From NCBI RefSeq assembly GCF_004346165.1, contig NZ_SLZZ01000001.1, positions 265,225 through 329,224 on the forward strand: DNA of 64,000 nt, written 5' to 3'. Below, piece by piece: positions 27,004 through 36,755 of the stretch (positions are counted from its first letter, which is position 1; the number at the start of each line of letters is the position of its first letter). Under the pieces are notes generated by a model. The model had not been told where the DNA came from, made no database searches, and worked only from the letters and a program-made list of their open reading frames with translations. Source of the stretch: Muricomes intestini. GTDB taxonomy: Bacteria > Bacillota > Clostridia > Lachnospirales > Lachnospiraceae. The position numbers were made by a program, and so were the translations under genes.

Positions 27004-28224
27004 ATGAATAAAATTGCTGTAATCGGGGGCGGCGCTTCAGGACTGCTGGCTGCTATCTCAGCTGCTCAAGAGGGTGCTGATGTCTGTATCTATGAACATA
27101 AGGACAGAATCGGCAAAAAAATTCTTTCCACGGGAAACGGAAGATGCAATTTTACAAATTTAAATCAGGAGCCGATCCATTATCATTCTGAGAATATTTT
27201 GTTCCCCTGGAGGATTGTGAAGAAATTTGATATTCAGCATACGGTTGCATTTTTTCTGAAACTGGGGATATATTCCAAAAACAGGAACGGTTATCTGTAT
27301 CCTCAGTCCGACCAGGCATCCGCAATTTTAGATGTACTCCGCATGGAAGTAAAAAGGCTCGGGATTCAGGTTAAGACAGAGGCTAAATGCAAGGAGATTT
27401 CTCCTGTAAAGGAGGGGTTTCTGATCCGCACAGAAGCAGGGGATTTTTCTGCACAGAAGGTAATTCTGGCGGCAGGCTCCATGGCGGCACCTTCTTCCGG
27501 CTCAGACGGCTCCGGTTACCGGATTGCCGAAAGCCTTGGGCACCGGCTGGTACCAGTCCTCCCTTCCCTTGTACAGCTTCGGTGTGAGGAAGGGTTTTAC
27601 AAAGGAATTGCAGGAGTCCGTGCAGAAGGACTTGTTTCTCTCTGCGTGGGCGGGGAATGTTATGCCAGAGAGCAGGGAGAAATACAGTTTACAAATTATG
27701 GAATATCAGGGATTCCTGTTTTTCAGGTGAGCAGATATGCTGCAATCGGACTGCATGAGGGAAAGCAGGTCATCGCACTGCTGAATTTTATGCCGGATTT
27801 CACAGAAGAACAGTTTTTAATTTTTCTCAGAAACAGGATAGAAACGCGCCCTCAGAAATCAGCAGAAGAATTTTTGACAGGGCTGTTTCATAAAAAACTA
27901 TCTGATTTATGGATAAAATTATCACATATAAACAGAACGAAGATAATGCAAGATTGTACAGAAAAAGAGATTGAGCGGCTGGCCCATCTCATACAAAATT
28001 TCTCTACAAAGGTTGTGCAGACAAATTCTTTTGAACAGGCACAAGTCTGCAGGGGAGGAATTGACACGAAAGAGGTAAACCCGGATACACTGGAATCCCT
28101 TTTGATTCCCGGACTTTATTTTGCGGGAGAGATTTTGGATGTGGATGGTATCTGTGGGGGCTACAATCTGCAATGGGCCTGGTCCAGCGGGCACACAGCG
28201 GGAAAGGAGGCCGCAGGTGCTTAG
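27004..28224 (+). CDS. HI0933/YhiN-family flavoprotein
   Basis: 406 aa FAD-binding protein of unknown reaction. It has the N-terminal dinucleotide motif GGGASGLLAAISAA and the family signature KKILSTGNGRCNFTN. The C-terminal GLYFAGEILDVDGICGGYNLQWAWSSG closes the FAD site. The next flavoprotein gene overlaps its last eight bases, which suggests coupled translation. Confidence 0.88.
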   Translation: MNKIAVIGGGASGLLAAISAAQEGADVCIYEHKDRIGKKILSTGNGRCNFTNLNQEPIHYHSENILFPWRIVKKFDIQHTVAFFLKLGIYSKNRNGYLYPQSDQASAILDVLRMEVKRLGIQVKTEAKCKEISPVKEGFLIRTEAGDFSAQKVILAAGSMAAPSSGSDGSGYRIAESLGHRLVPVLPSLVQLRCEEGFYKGIAGVRAEGLVSLCVGGECYAREQGEIQFTNYGISGIPVFQVSRYAAIGLHEGKQVIALLNFMPDFTEEQFLIFLRNRIETRPQKSAEEFLTGLFHKKLSDLWIKLSHINRTKIMQDCTEKEIERLAHLIQNFSTKVVQTNSFEQAQVCRGGIDTKEVNPDTLESLLIPGLYFAGEILDVDGICGGYNLQWAWSSGHTAGKEAAGA

Positions 28225-29869
28225 AATCAGTCAGTTAAACTTACCTCCCGGGCACAGTATGGAAGAGTTGACAGATAAAATCTGCAAATTCCTGCGTGTA
28301 AGGAGAACAGACCTACTGGATTATGAGATTCAAAAGAAGTCCATTGATGCCCGGAAAAAGCCGCATATTTTTTTTTCTTACACAGTAGATGTGAAAGTGA
28401 AGGATGAGAGACAGGTGCTGCAGAAGACCAGGGGGAAGGCGAAGAAGGTCAGTAGATTACCTTATCAGGCTCCCACTCCCGGCGCCGTTCCCCTTATGCG
28501 TCGCCCGATTATTGTGGGGAGCGGTCCTGCAGGCCTGTTTTGCGGCTATCTGCTTGCAAAATCCGGTTATTCTCCTATTATTCTGGAGAGAGGAAACCCA
28601 GTGGAGGAGCGCCTCGCAGATGTGGAAGAGTTTTGGAGAAGCGGGCACCTGAACCTGTCTTCTAATGTACAGTTTGGAGAGGGAGGAGCAGGAGCCTTTT
28701 CAGATGGCAAGCTTAACACACTTGTAAAGGATGCAAAAGGGAGAAATCACTTTGTACTGCAGACTTTTGTAGAACACGGCGCTCCCGCCGATATTCTATA
28801 TGAGCAGAAACCTCATATCGGAACAGATATCCTGATGAACGTAGTAAAAAACATGAGACAGAGCATCCAGAATATGGGCGGAGAGTTTCGCTTTCACAGT
28901 CAGATGACAGATATAAGATTAGAAAACATCGCCCAGATTGATGACGGGAATAAAGGGAACGTCAGAAAGATTAGCGGTGTTGTCCTGGACGGCGGGGAAG
29001 AAATAGCTGCCAATGTCTGTGTACTTGCATTGGGGCACAGTGCAAGAGATACCTTTCAAATGCTCTGTGCCCGGCAGATTCCCATGGAGACAAAGTCCTT
29101 TGCGGTGGGTGTCAGAATTGAACATCCCCAGTCCATGATTACCCAAAGCCAGTATGGGAAAACCATATACAGCGGGCTTCCTGCCGCTTCCTACAAGTTG
29201 ACGGCAAAGCTTAAGAATGGACGTGGTGCATATACCTTTTGTATGTGTCCGGGAGGGTATGTGGTAAATGCATCCTCCGAGAACAAACGTCTTGCAGTCA
29301 ATGGGATGAGCTATCATAAACGGGATGGCATCAATGCCAACAGTGCAGTGATTGTTACGGTGACTCCGGAAGATTATAAAGGCACAGGCCCCCTGTCAGG
29401 TATGGAATTTCAGCGTATGCTGGAGGAACGTGCATATACAGTGGGGCAGGGAAAGGTTCCGATACAGTGTTTTAAAGATTTCAGGGAAAACCAACCCACA
29501 AAGGAACTTGGGGGTGTGACACCTCAGATAAAAGGCGATTTTACTCCGGCAAATGTAAGGAGCATTTTTCCAAAAGAGTTGGGTGACTCTCTGGAGGAGG
29601 GGATTCTTTTGATGGAGCATAAAATTCATGGCTTTGCAAGGGCAGACGCTGTTTTGTCCGGTGTTGAAAGCCGCACATCTTCTCCTGTAAGAATCTTGAG
29701 GAGCGCAGATTTTGAAAGTACAGTATCTGGTATATACCCCTGTGGGGAGGGGGCCGGATATGCAGGGGGCATTACTTCCGCTGCTATGGACGGAATAAAG
29801 ACTGCCGAAGCCATTATTAGGAAATATTCACAGAAACTTAATATTACAGCCCCTGTACATGGATTTTAA
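28217..29869 (+). CDS. FAD-dependent oxidoreductase (uncharacterised NAD(P)/FAD family)
   Basis: 550 aa. A small N-terminal domain (LRISQLNLPPGHSMEEL onward) precedes an FAD motif GSGPAGLFCGYLLAKSG. A long FAD fold ends in GIYPCGEGAGYAGGITSAAMDGI. The GTG at 28217 lies six bases after AAAGGAGG and overlaps the preceding gene. A longer frame running back to 28121 is not supported. Substrate unknown. Confidence 0.87.
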   Translation: MLRISQLNLPPGHSMEELTDKICKFLRVRRTDLLDYEIQKKSIDARKKPHIFFSYTVDVKVKDERQVLQKTRGKAKKVSRLPYQAPTPGAVPLMRRPIIVGSGPAGLFCGYLLAKSGYSPIILERGNPVEERLADVEEFWRSGHLNLSSNVQFGEGGAGAFSDGKLNTLVKDAKGRNHFVLQTFVEHGAPADILYEQKPHIGTDILMNVVKNMRQSIQNMGGEFRFHSQMTDIRLENIAQIDDGNKGNVRKISGVVLDGGEEIAANVCVLALGHSARDTFQMLCARQIPMETKSFAVGVRIEHPQSMITQSQYGKTIYSGLPAASYKLTAKLKNGRGAYTFCMCPGGYVVNASSENKRLAVNGMSYHKRDGINANSAVIVTVTPEDYKGTGPLSGMEFQRMLEERAYTVGQGKVPIQCFKDFRENQPTKELGGVTPQIKGDFTPANVRSIFPKELGDSLEEGILLMEHKIHGFARADAVLSGVESRTSSPVRILRSADFESTVSGIYPCGEGAGYAGGITSAAMDGIKTAEAIIRKYSQKLNITAPVHGF

Positions 29870-29923
29870 TTTATGCTAAAATAAATCATTGTATTGTGAC
29901 ATGTACAGTTGGATACTATCTAT

Positions 29924-30622
29924 ATGAAAGGCAACATTAGAATAAAAGAAATACAGGAAGAAGAACGCCCCTATGAGAAGTGTATGAGATTTGGAGCGAG
30001 TAATTTAACGGATATTGAATTACTGGCTGTTTTGCTGCGTACAGGAACCAGAGGAGAGAATTCCCTGCAATTGGCCGAAAAGCTTTTGCATCCGGTTTTT
30101 TCCCAGGAAGGAATTCTCAACATTCATAAATGGACGCTGGAGCAGCTCCTTCAGGTTAAGGGAATAGGCAAAGTCAAAGCAGTTCAGATTTTATGCCTCT
30201 CTGAGCTTTCAAAAAGGCTCTCCAAGGCAACTGCACAGCCCGGTTTAAGCTTTACAACGCCGTCCACCATTGCAAAATATTATATGGAAGATATGAGACA
30301 TGGCAGCCATGAATCGATGAAACTTCTACTTTTGAACACAAAGACACGCCTGATTGGGGAAACTGATATTTCTAAAGGAACGATTAATTCTGCAGTGGTT
30401 TCTCCCAGGGAATTATTCGTGGAGGCTCTGCAGAAAAACGCAGTGTCTATTATCCTGCTTCACAATCACCCAAGTGGTGACCCGTCTCCCAGTAAAGAGG
30501 ATGTTCTCATTACCAGAAGAATCCGGGATGCGGGACAGCTGATAGGTGTGGAACTGCTGGATCACATTATCATCGGGAACAACTGTTATACCAGTATGAA
30601 AGAGAAGGGCCTGCTTTTTTGA
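29924..30622 (+). CDS. radC: RadC-family JAMM domain protein
   Basis: 232 aa with an N-terminal helix-hairpin-helix (VKGIGKVKAVQ) and a C-terminal JAB1/MPN metalloprotease-like motif HNHPSGDPSPSKED. Despite the name, a direct role in DNA repair is not established. ATG 29924 is preferred over an in-frame TTG at 29909, which overlaps a possible -10 (GATACT, 29912). Possible -35 TTGTAT at 29889. Confidence 0.9.
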   Translation: MKGNIRIKEIQEEERPYEKCMRFGASNLTDIELLAVLLRTGTRGENSLQLAEKLLHPVFSQEGILNIHKWTLEQLLQVKGIGKVKAVQILCLSELSKRLSKATAQPGLSFTTPSTIAKYYMEDMRHGSHESMKLLLLNTKTRLIGETDISKGTINSAVVSPRELFVEALQKNAVSIILLHNHPSGDPSPSKEDVLITRRIRDAGQLIGVELLDHIIIGNNCYTSMKEKGLLF

Positions 30623-30683
30623 GTCCGGGGGGCACCTGCGGCCTCCTTTAATCAAAGCGTGCCGGGGGGAGAAGATTGCAGAT

Positions 30684-31706
30684 ATGGCAAGAAATGTATA
30701 CGGACTTGATTTGGGAACGTATGAGATAAAAATATATGACAAGAAAAAAGAACAGATATGGAAGATAAAAAATGTAATTGCGACACATGATAAAAAGCAT
30801 ATTTTTTCCGTAGGCAGCGAGGCTTATGAGATGTATGAGAAGGCCCCTGACAACATACAGGTTGTATTCCCTATGCACAATGGTGTGATCGCACATTTTA
30901 ATGATATGCAGTATCTGCTGCAGAATCTGCTGGGGCCTAAAAAGCAGTTTTCACGGGGCGCTCAGTATGTGATTGCCGTTCCCACAGATGTGACAGAAGT
31001 TGAAAAACGCGCATTTTATGATTTGGTTTCCCACTCCACAGCAAAGGCAAAGTCTGTCCGCATTGTGGAACGGGGAATTGCTGATGCTGTAGGGATGGGC
31101 CTGGATATCTGGAATGAGAAGGGGATTTTCGTGGCCAATTTTGGAGGGGAGACAACTGAATTATCTGTATTGGCATCCGGAGGAATGGTTCTGAACCGTC
31201 TGGTAAAAGTCGGCGGGATTCATTTTGATACAGCAATTGTCAATCTGGTCCGACACAACCGTGACTTTCTGATAGGCCGGGTTACGGCAGAAAAATTAAG
31301 AAAGAAATTCGGTGTATTTGAGCAGGATACCGACACGTCTTTAACCGTTGCGGGGAGAGATCTTATTACAGGTGTTCCGAAGCAGGAGAGTATTCCCATC
31401 AGTCTCGTGCGGGCGGCCATGAAAGAACCTCTGGCAGAATGCGTTCATGCTATTAAAATTATGATAGACAGAACCCCTCCGGATGTACACAGGAGGATTG
31501 AACAAAATGGAATTTATCTGACTGGGGGACTGGCGAATTTGGAAGGCCTCTCTACATATCTTGAGGAGAGTACTGGCCTTAAGGTGACGATGGCACAGAT
31601 TCCTGAGCTCTGTGCGGTAACGGGATTAAAGAAGATTATATCAAATAAGGATTACAGGAAGTTGACATATTCTATGTTAGATGAAGATTACAGGTGGCTG
31701 AGATAA
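30684..31706 (+). CDS. mreB: Divergent MreB-like rod-shape actin homologue
   Basis: 340 aa actin-fold protein. Position before mreC-mreD-mrdA marks it as the MreB of this cluster, which organises lateral wall synthesis under the membrane. The first phosphate loop reads GLDLGTYEIKIY where classical MreB has GTANT. The second reads NFGGETTELSV where classical MreB has DIGGGTTEV. ATP hydrolysis may therefore be altered. The C-terminal YLTGGLANLEGL is family-like. GGGGGGAG precedes the ATG. Confidence 0.85.
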   Translation: MARNVYGLDLGTYEIKIYDKKKEQIWKIKNVIATHDKKHIFSVGSEAYEMYEKAPDNIQVVFPMHNGVIAHFNDMQYLLQNLLGPKKQFSRGAQYVIAVPTDVTEVEKRAFYDLVSHSTAKAKSVRIVERGIADAVGMGLDIWNEKGIFVANFGGETTELSVLASGGMVLNRLVKVGGIHFDTAIVNLVRHNRDFLIGRVTAEKLRKKFGVFEQDTDTSLTVAGRDLITGVPKQESIPISLVRAAMKEPLAECVHAIKIMIDRTPPDVHRRIEQNGIYLTGGLANLEGLSTYLEESTGLKVTMAQIPELCAVTGLKKIISNKDYRKLTYSMLDEDYRWLR

Positions 31707-31707
31707 T

Positions 31708-32574
31708 ATGAAAAAGAAAAATCAAACCTCATCATCAAATAAATATTGGCTTGCGGGACTTTCTTTGTTCTGTATTCTGCTGATGGTCTTGTCTCTGGTT
31801 TCAGATAAGCCAGAGGGCCCGTTAAAAGGTATTGCAGGCATAACTGTGATCCCCATGCAAAAAGGCATTAATCAGGTAGGAATCTGGCTGGGGGATATCA
31901 GTGATAACTTTGATACGCTGCAGGATATGAAGAAGGAAAATGACCGGCTTCAAAAAAAGGTAGACGAGCTGATAACGGAAAACAATAATCTGCAGGAAGA
32001 AAAATATGAACTGGAAAGATTACAGGAGTTATATAAACTGGATCAGAACTATGCAGATTACAAAAAGACTGGGGCCCATGTTATCGGAAAGGATTCTGGA
32101 AACTGGTTCAGTAACTTTACCATCGACAAGGGCAGTAATGACGGAATTAAGGTAGATATGAACGTTATGGCGGGAAGCGGACTGGTCGGAATTGTTACTA
32201 AGACCGGACCGACATGGTCCACGGTCCGCTCCATTATTGATGATTCCAGCAATGTCAGTGGCATGGCTCTTTCCACTTCCGATAAATGTATGGTGCGGGG
32301 GGACCTGATGCTGATTAATGACGGAAGAATCCGGTTTGAACAGATGGAGAATAATGAGAATAAGGTACAGGTGGGAGATCAGATTGTAACTTCCCATATC
32401 AGCGATAAATACCTGCAGGGAATTTTAATCGGTTATATCAGTGAAATTACTGTGGACTCTAATAATCTTACCCGCTCTGGATATATCACTCCTGTGGTTG
32501 ATTTTAAAAACCTGCAGGAGGTGTTGGTCATTACGACTACAAAAGCTGATCTGACCGGTAAAGAAGTAAAGTAG
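31708..32574 (+). CDS. mreC: Rod shape-determining protein MreC
   Basis: 288 aa: an N-terminal transmembrane helix (about 13-30), a coiled coil (about 72-110) and two beta domains outside the membrane. MreC links MreB filaments to the periplasmic-side transpeptidase PBP2. The ATG lies one base after the mreB stop. Confidence 0.93.
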   Translation: MKKKNQTSSSNKYWLAGLSLFCILLMVLSLVSDKPEGPLKGIAGITVIPMQKGINQVGIWLGDISDNFDTLQDMKKENDRLQKKVDELITENNNLQEEKYELERLQELYKLDQNYADYKKTGAHVIGKDSGNWFSNFTIDKGSNDGIKVDMNVMAGSGLVGIVTKTGPTWSTVRSIIDDSSNVSGMALSTSDKCMVRGDLMLINDGRIRFEQMENNENKVQVGDQIVTSHISDKYLQGILIGYISEITVDSNNLTRSGYITPVVDFKNLQEVLVITTTKADLTGKEVK

Positions 32575-32594
32575 AGAAAAGGAGAACTGTGTAA

Positions 32595-33128
32595 ATGAAG
32601 ATGAAAAGGGCCAAAAGAATTGTTGTGACTGTAGTCATATTGATTGTATGCTATCTCTTGCAATGTACTATATTTGGACACCTGACTTTGGCTTCTATTA
32701 AACCGAATCTGATGCTTATTGTTACCGCCTCCTTTGGATTTATGAGAGATTCCAGAGAGGGAATGTTTGTGGGCTTTTTTTCCGGGCTCCTGATGGATAT
32801 ACAGTTTGGAAATATTTTAGGATTTTATGCCCTGATATACCTGCTCATAGGGTTTATCAACGGCTTATTCCAGCATGTATATTATGATGAAGACATTAAA
32901 CTTCCGCTGGCCTTGATTGCGGCAAGTGAATTCCTTTATGGTCTGATTATTTACTTTTTGATGTTCATGCTGCGCAGTGAATTTCATTTCACCTACTACC
33001 TGAGTCACAATATTATACCTGAGCTCATATATACTATTGTTGCTGCGCTGGGAATATACCCGTTGATTTTATATTTGAACCATAAATTGGAAGCAGAAGA
33101 AAAAAGGAGTGCAAGTAAATTTGTTTGA
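32595..33128 (+). CDS. mreD: Rod shape-determining protein MreD
   Basis: 177 aa integral membrane protein with about five helices, in the expected place between mreC and the PBP2 gene. It has the family-like VGFFSGLLMDIQFGNILGFYAL segment. Part of the elongasome. AAAAGGAG precedes the ATG. The stop overlaps the start of mrdA. Confidence 0.93.
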   Translation: MKMKRAKRIVVTVVILIVCYLLQCTIFGHLTLASIKPNLMLIVTASFGFMRDSREGMFVGFFSGLLMDIQFGNILGFYALIYLLIGFINGLFQHVYYDEDIKLPLALIAASEFLYGLIIYFLMFMLRSEFHFTYYLSHNIIPELIYTIVAALGIYPLILYLNHKLEAEEKRSASKFV

Positions 33129-35982
33129 GCGTATAAAAGATGCCATTAATCGAATAGTAAAATCCCGGCTGTTTGTCCTGGTTCTTGTGTTTTGTGTGCT
33201 GTTTGCAATATTAATCAACCGTGTATTTTATTTACAGATTGTGAAGGGGCAATATTATCTGGACAACTATAAGCTTCAGATCAGAAAAACACGGGAAATA
33301 CCCGGAACCAGAGGGAACATCTATGACAGAAATGGAAACCTGCTTGCTTATAATGAGCTTGCTTATTCTGTAACTATGGAAGATAATATCCCCGATGGCC
33401 CGCAGAAGAATAAAATTCTAAATGACATTTTAGACAAAGTAATTACTATTGTAGAATCCAACGGGGATTCTGTCATCAATGATTTTGGCATTGTTCTGGA
33501 TTCTGCCGGAAATTATGAATTTTCTCAGACAAATGAAACATTGAGACTTCGCTTTGTGGCAGATGTATATGGACTGAAGACGATTGAGGAACTTGATGAA
33601 CAGCAGAAGAACGCATCAGCAGAAGACATCATTAATTATTTGTGTACGGATAAAACATACGGTTATGGACTAAATGTGAAAAAATCCGATAAGCCATACA
33701 TTTTGAAGATGGTGAATCTTCGCTATGCCATTAACCTGAACAGTTTCCAAAAATTCATTCCCACAATACTTGCGACGGATGTCAGTGATGAGACGGTGGC
33801 AGCAATCATGGAGAACCTGGACAAGCTTGAGGGAGTAGATGTGGCAGAAGATTCTATGCGCCGCTATACAGACAGTAAATTTTTCGCTTCCATTATAGGC
33901 TATACAGGCAAGATTTCTCAGGAAGAATATGATGATTTGGATAAGGATAAAAAAAAGCAGTACACCAAGACGGATATCATCGGAAAGGCAGGTCTGGAAA
34001 AGACAATGGATGAGGTCCTGCAGGGGAAAAAGGGGGAGACAGAGCTGTATGTGGATAGTGTAGGCAAGGTTACGGAGACTGTAAGCAACAAGGAGCCGGA
34101 AGCAGGAAATGATGTTCACCTGACCATTGACAAGGATTTGCAGGAACAGACTTATCAGCTGCTTGAAGAAAAACTGGCAGGTATCGTATTGAACAAGCTC
34201 AGAAATGTAATGAATTATGACCCCAGCACCACGTCTGATGCTAAAGAGATTATTATTCCTGTGGATGATGCCTATAATGCGTTTATCGGCAATGAAATTA
34301 TAGATGAGTCACACTTTGGGACAGATGAAGCCAAGCCGGTGGAAAAACAGGTTTATTCCATCTTCACAGATAAAAAGGCAGCGGCAGTTAAAGCGATTAT
34401 CAATGAGATGAATAACAGCGGTGCCGCCGCTTATAAGGACCTGCCGGATGAAATGAAGGCATATATGGACTACATTTCCATCAACGTACTTCAGAACGAC
34501 ACGGGCATCCTGATGAAGGATGCAATAAATACAGGTGATGAGACTTATCAGCAATGGACAAAAGATGAGACAATCAGCCTGCATCAGTATCTGAATTATG
34601 CAATTTCACAGAACTGGATAGATACCTCAAAACTCTCTGATTATGTGTCTGCAGAAAAATATTCTGATTCCGAGGAAATTTATCAGGGGATTTTAACATT
34701 TTTACAAGATTATTTAGGTTCGGATATCAATTTCGACAAACTTCTCTACAAATATCTTATAAAATCAGGAGGTATTAGTGGTGGACAGATTTGCGCCATG
34801 GTGTATGAGCAAGGTGTACTGCCCATGGATGAGGCAGCATATAACGGCCTGGTCAGCGGTGCTGTGGATTCTTATACCTGGTTGTATCAGAAAATCCAGA
34901 GTCTGGAAATTACGCCCGGTCAGCTTGCCTTGGAGCCATGTACAGGCTCGGCTGTAGTTAGTGACCCTAACACCGGGGCGGTGCTGGCATGTGTATCCTA
35001 TCCCGGCTATGATAATAACCGGCTGTCCAACACTATGGATTCCAAGTATTACAATCAGCTTGTAACCGGACTTTCCCGTCCTTTCTACAATAATGCAACG
35101 CAGGAACGCACAGCACCTGGTTCTACCTACAAAATGGTGTCCGCTGTAGCCGGGCTGACAGAAGGTATTATCGCAGGAGACACATACATCAACTGTGCCG
35201 GGGAGTTTGATAAGGTTACACCAAGTCCCAGATGCTGGATTTATCCGGGGTATCACGGTTCTTTAACCGTAGTAAATGCCCTGGAAGTTTCCTGTAATGA
35301 CTTTTTTTATGAGGTGGGCTATGATTTAGGCACAGACTCAGGAGGAAGTTACGACAGTGATAAGGGTGTGGAGGCTTTGGCAAAATATGCGAAAGACTTT
35401 GGTCTTGGAGAAAAATCAGGTCTGGAAATTCCTGAGTCAGAACCTCAGATTTCGGACGAATATTCCGTCCAGTCGGCTATTGGCCAGGGAACCAACAACT
35501 ATACAGTCAGTCAGCTGAACAGATACGTTGCGGCAGTGGCCAACCGTGGGTCGGTCTACAACCTTACACTGTTGGGCAAGACCACTGATGTAAATGGGAA
35601 ACTTATTAAACAATATGAGCCTGTTGTTGACCATGAAATGAAAGATGTGAGCAGCAACACATGGGATCTGGTGCATCAGGGCATGGAGGCCGTGATTGGC
35701 TACAACTCAACAACTTTTTCCGGACTGGAGATTTCCATGGCCGGAAAGACAGGTACCGCACAACAGAGTGCCGTACATCCGGATCACGGCTTGTTTGTCG
35801 GATATGCGCCTGCCGAAGCACCGGAAATTGCAATCGCGGTTCGTATAGCAAATGGCTACAGTTCATCCTATGCGGCTGAGATAGGAAGAGACATTGTGAG
35901 AGCAAACTTCAAGCTTGCCGACAAGAATGAATTAATCACCGGAGCCGCCGCAGAACTAGGCAGCGCTATAGCCGGGGACTGA
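33121..35982 (+). CDS. mrdA: Penicillin-binding protein 2 (elongasome transpeptidase) with a large insert
   Basis: Class B transpeptidase that cross-links lateral wall peptidoglycan with RodA. An N-terminal membrane helix (about residues 14-36) is followed by the dimerisation motif PGTRGNIYDRNG. The active-site motifs are S668-T-Y-K, S724-C-N and K876-T-G. It is 953 aa, longer than usual PBP2s of about 600-720. Most of the surplus is a roughly 230-residue helical insert between HLTIDKDLQEQ and GSAVVSDPNTGAV. The TTG at 33121 is preferred: AAGGAG lies upstream at a workable distance, while an in-frame GTG at 33109 overlaps that site. Repeat family C starts at its stop codon. Confidence 0.93.
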   Translation: MFERIKDAINRIVKSRLFVLVLVFCVLFAILINRVFYLQIVKGQYYLDNYKLQIRKTREIPGTRGNIYDRNGNLLAYNELAYSVTMEDNIPDGPQKNKILNDILDKVITIVESNGDSVINDFGIVLDSAGNYEFSQTNETLRLRFVADVYGLKTIEELDEQQKNASAEDIINYLCTDKTYGYGLNVKKSDKPYILKMVNLRYAINLNSFQKFIPTILATDVSDETVAAIMENLDKLEGVDVAEDSMRRYTDSKFFASIIGYTGKISQEEYDDLDKDKKKQYTKTDIIGKAGLEKTMDEVLQGKKGETELYVDSVGKVTETVSNKEPEAGNDVHLTIDKDLQEQTYQLLEEKLAGIVLNKLRNVMNYDPSTTSDAKEIIIPVDDAYNAFIGNEIIDESHFGTDEAKPVEKQVYSIFTDKKAAAVKAIINEMNNSGAAAYKDLPDEMKAYMDYISINVLQNDTGILMKDAINTGDETYQQWTKDETISLHQYLNYAISQNWIDTSKLSDYVSAEKYSDSEEIYQGILTFLQDYLGSDINFDKLLYKYLIKSGGISGGQICAMVYEQGVLPMDEAAYNGLVSGAVDSYTWLYQKIQSLEITPGQLALEPCTGSAVVSDPNTGAVLACVSYPGYDNNRLSNTMDSKYYNQLVTGLSRPFYNNATQERTAPGSTYKMVSAVAGLTEGIIAGDTYINCAGEFDKVTPSPRCWIYPGYHGSLTVVNALEVSCNDFFYEVGYDLGTDSGGSYDSDKGVEALAKYAKDFGLGEKSGLEIPESEPQISDEYSVQSAIGQGTNNYTVSQLNRYVAAVANRGSVYNLTLLGKTTDVNGKLIKQYEPVVDHEMKDVSSNTWDLVHQGMEAVIGYNSTTFSGLEISMAGKTGTAQQSAVHPDHGLFVGYAPAEAPEIAIAVRIANGYSSSYAAEIGRDIVRANFKLADKNELITGAAAELGSAIAGD

Positions 35983-36056
35983 CCGATAGTGCTTAGTAAG
36001 GTCGTTCTTTGAGCTTAGCGAGGTCCTTCACGAGCTTAGCGAAAAGAACTTCCTTA
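35981..36056 (-). repeat. Repeat family C, solo copy between mrdA and minC
   Basis: On the minus strand it reads GGAAGTTCTTTTCGCTAAGC and onward, matching units of the array at 62327-62623. It begins with GACCGATAGTG, which overlaps the mrdA stop codon by two bases. The same 11 bases end the array at the hisIE stop. Confidence 0.8.
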
Positions 36057-36082
36057 TATCCACAGAAAAGGATGTGAGACAC

Positions 36083-36727
36083 ATGGACAAGCTGGTAAGA
36101 ATTAAGAGCTGCAGATATGGGATTGAGGTTCATCTGAACCCGGAGGTTCCATTTGATGTCCTGTTGGAAGGTATAGCTTCCAAATTCAGTGACTCTGCAA
36201 GGTTTTTTGAAGGCTCTAAGATGGCAGTTACATTCCTGGACAGAAAACTGTCAAGTGAACAGGAAAAGGAAATCCTGGAATTGATTACTGAAATTACCGA
36301 AATTGATATTGTCTGCGTCATTGACTGTGATGAAGACAATGAAATGACATACAAAAGCATTGTAGAGAATACACTCACTAATATTCAGAAAAAGGATGGG
36401 CAGTTCTACAGAGGTACTTTAAGAAAAAGACAGGTGCTGGAATCCGATGCGAGCATCATCATACTTGGTGATGTGGAGCAGGGCGCTAGGGTAATTGCAA
36501 AAGGAAATGTTGTTATCGTTGGTTCTCTGTATGGCTCAGTCCATGCGGGGGCGGCAGGAAACAAAGAGGCGTATATTGTTTCTTTGACCATGCAGCCGAA
36601 GCGTCTTCGAATTGGCGATATAGACGGAAAGCGCCAAATTATTTATCAGGAAAACACCGGGATCAAAGGTCCAAAGATAGCAGTAGTCGATGGGAGCCGT
36701 ATATATGTGGATCCGCTAATAGATTAG
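36083..36727 (+). CDS. minC: Septum site-determining protein MinC
   Basis: 214 aa inhibitor of FtsZ assembly. The N-terminal domain leads to a C-terminal beta-helix (GDVEQGARVIAKGNVVIVGSL) that binds MinD. ATG 36083 lies about ten bases after AAAGGAT. An in-frame GTG at 36074 is too close to it. It is the first of a complete minCDE set placed inside the elongation operon. Confidence 0.94.
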   Translation: MDKLVRIKSCRYGIEVHLNPEVPFDVLLEGIASKFSDSARFFEGSKMAVTFLDRKLSSEQEKEILELITEITEIDIVCVIDCDEDNEMTYKSIVENTLTNIQKKDGQFYRGTLRKRQVLESDASIIILGDVEQGARVIAKGNVVIVGSLYGSVHAGAAGNKEAYIVSLTMQPKRLRIGDIDGKRQIIYQENTGIKGPKIAVVDGSRIYVDPLID

Positions 36728-36755
36728 GCATAACACAAGTAGGAGGAAGAAAACC

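Noticed and set aside
30623..30660. Terminator between radC and mreB
   Set aside because: GGCAC and GTGCC can pair, but the loop is long and no T-run follows.
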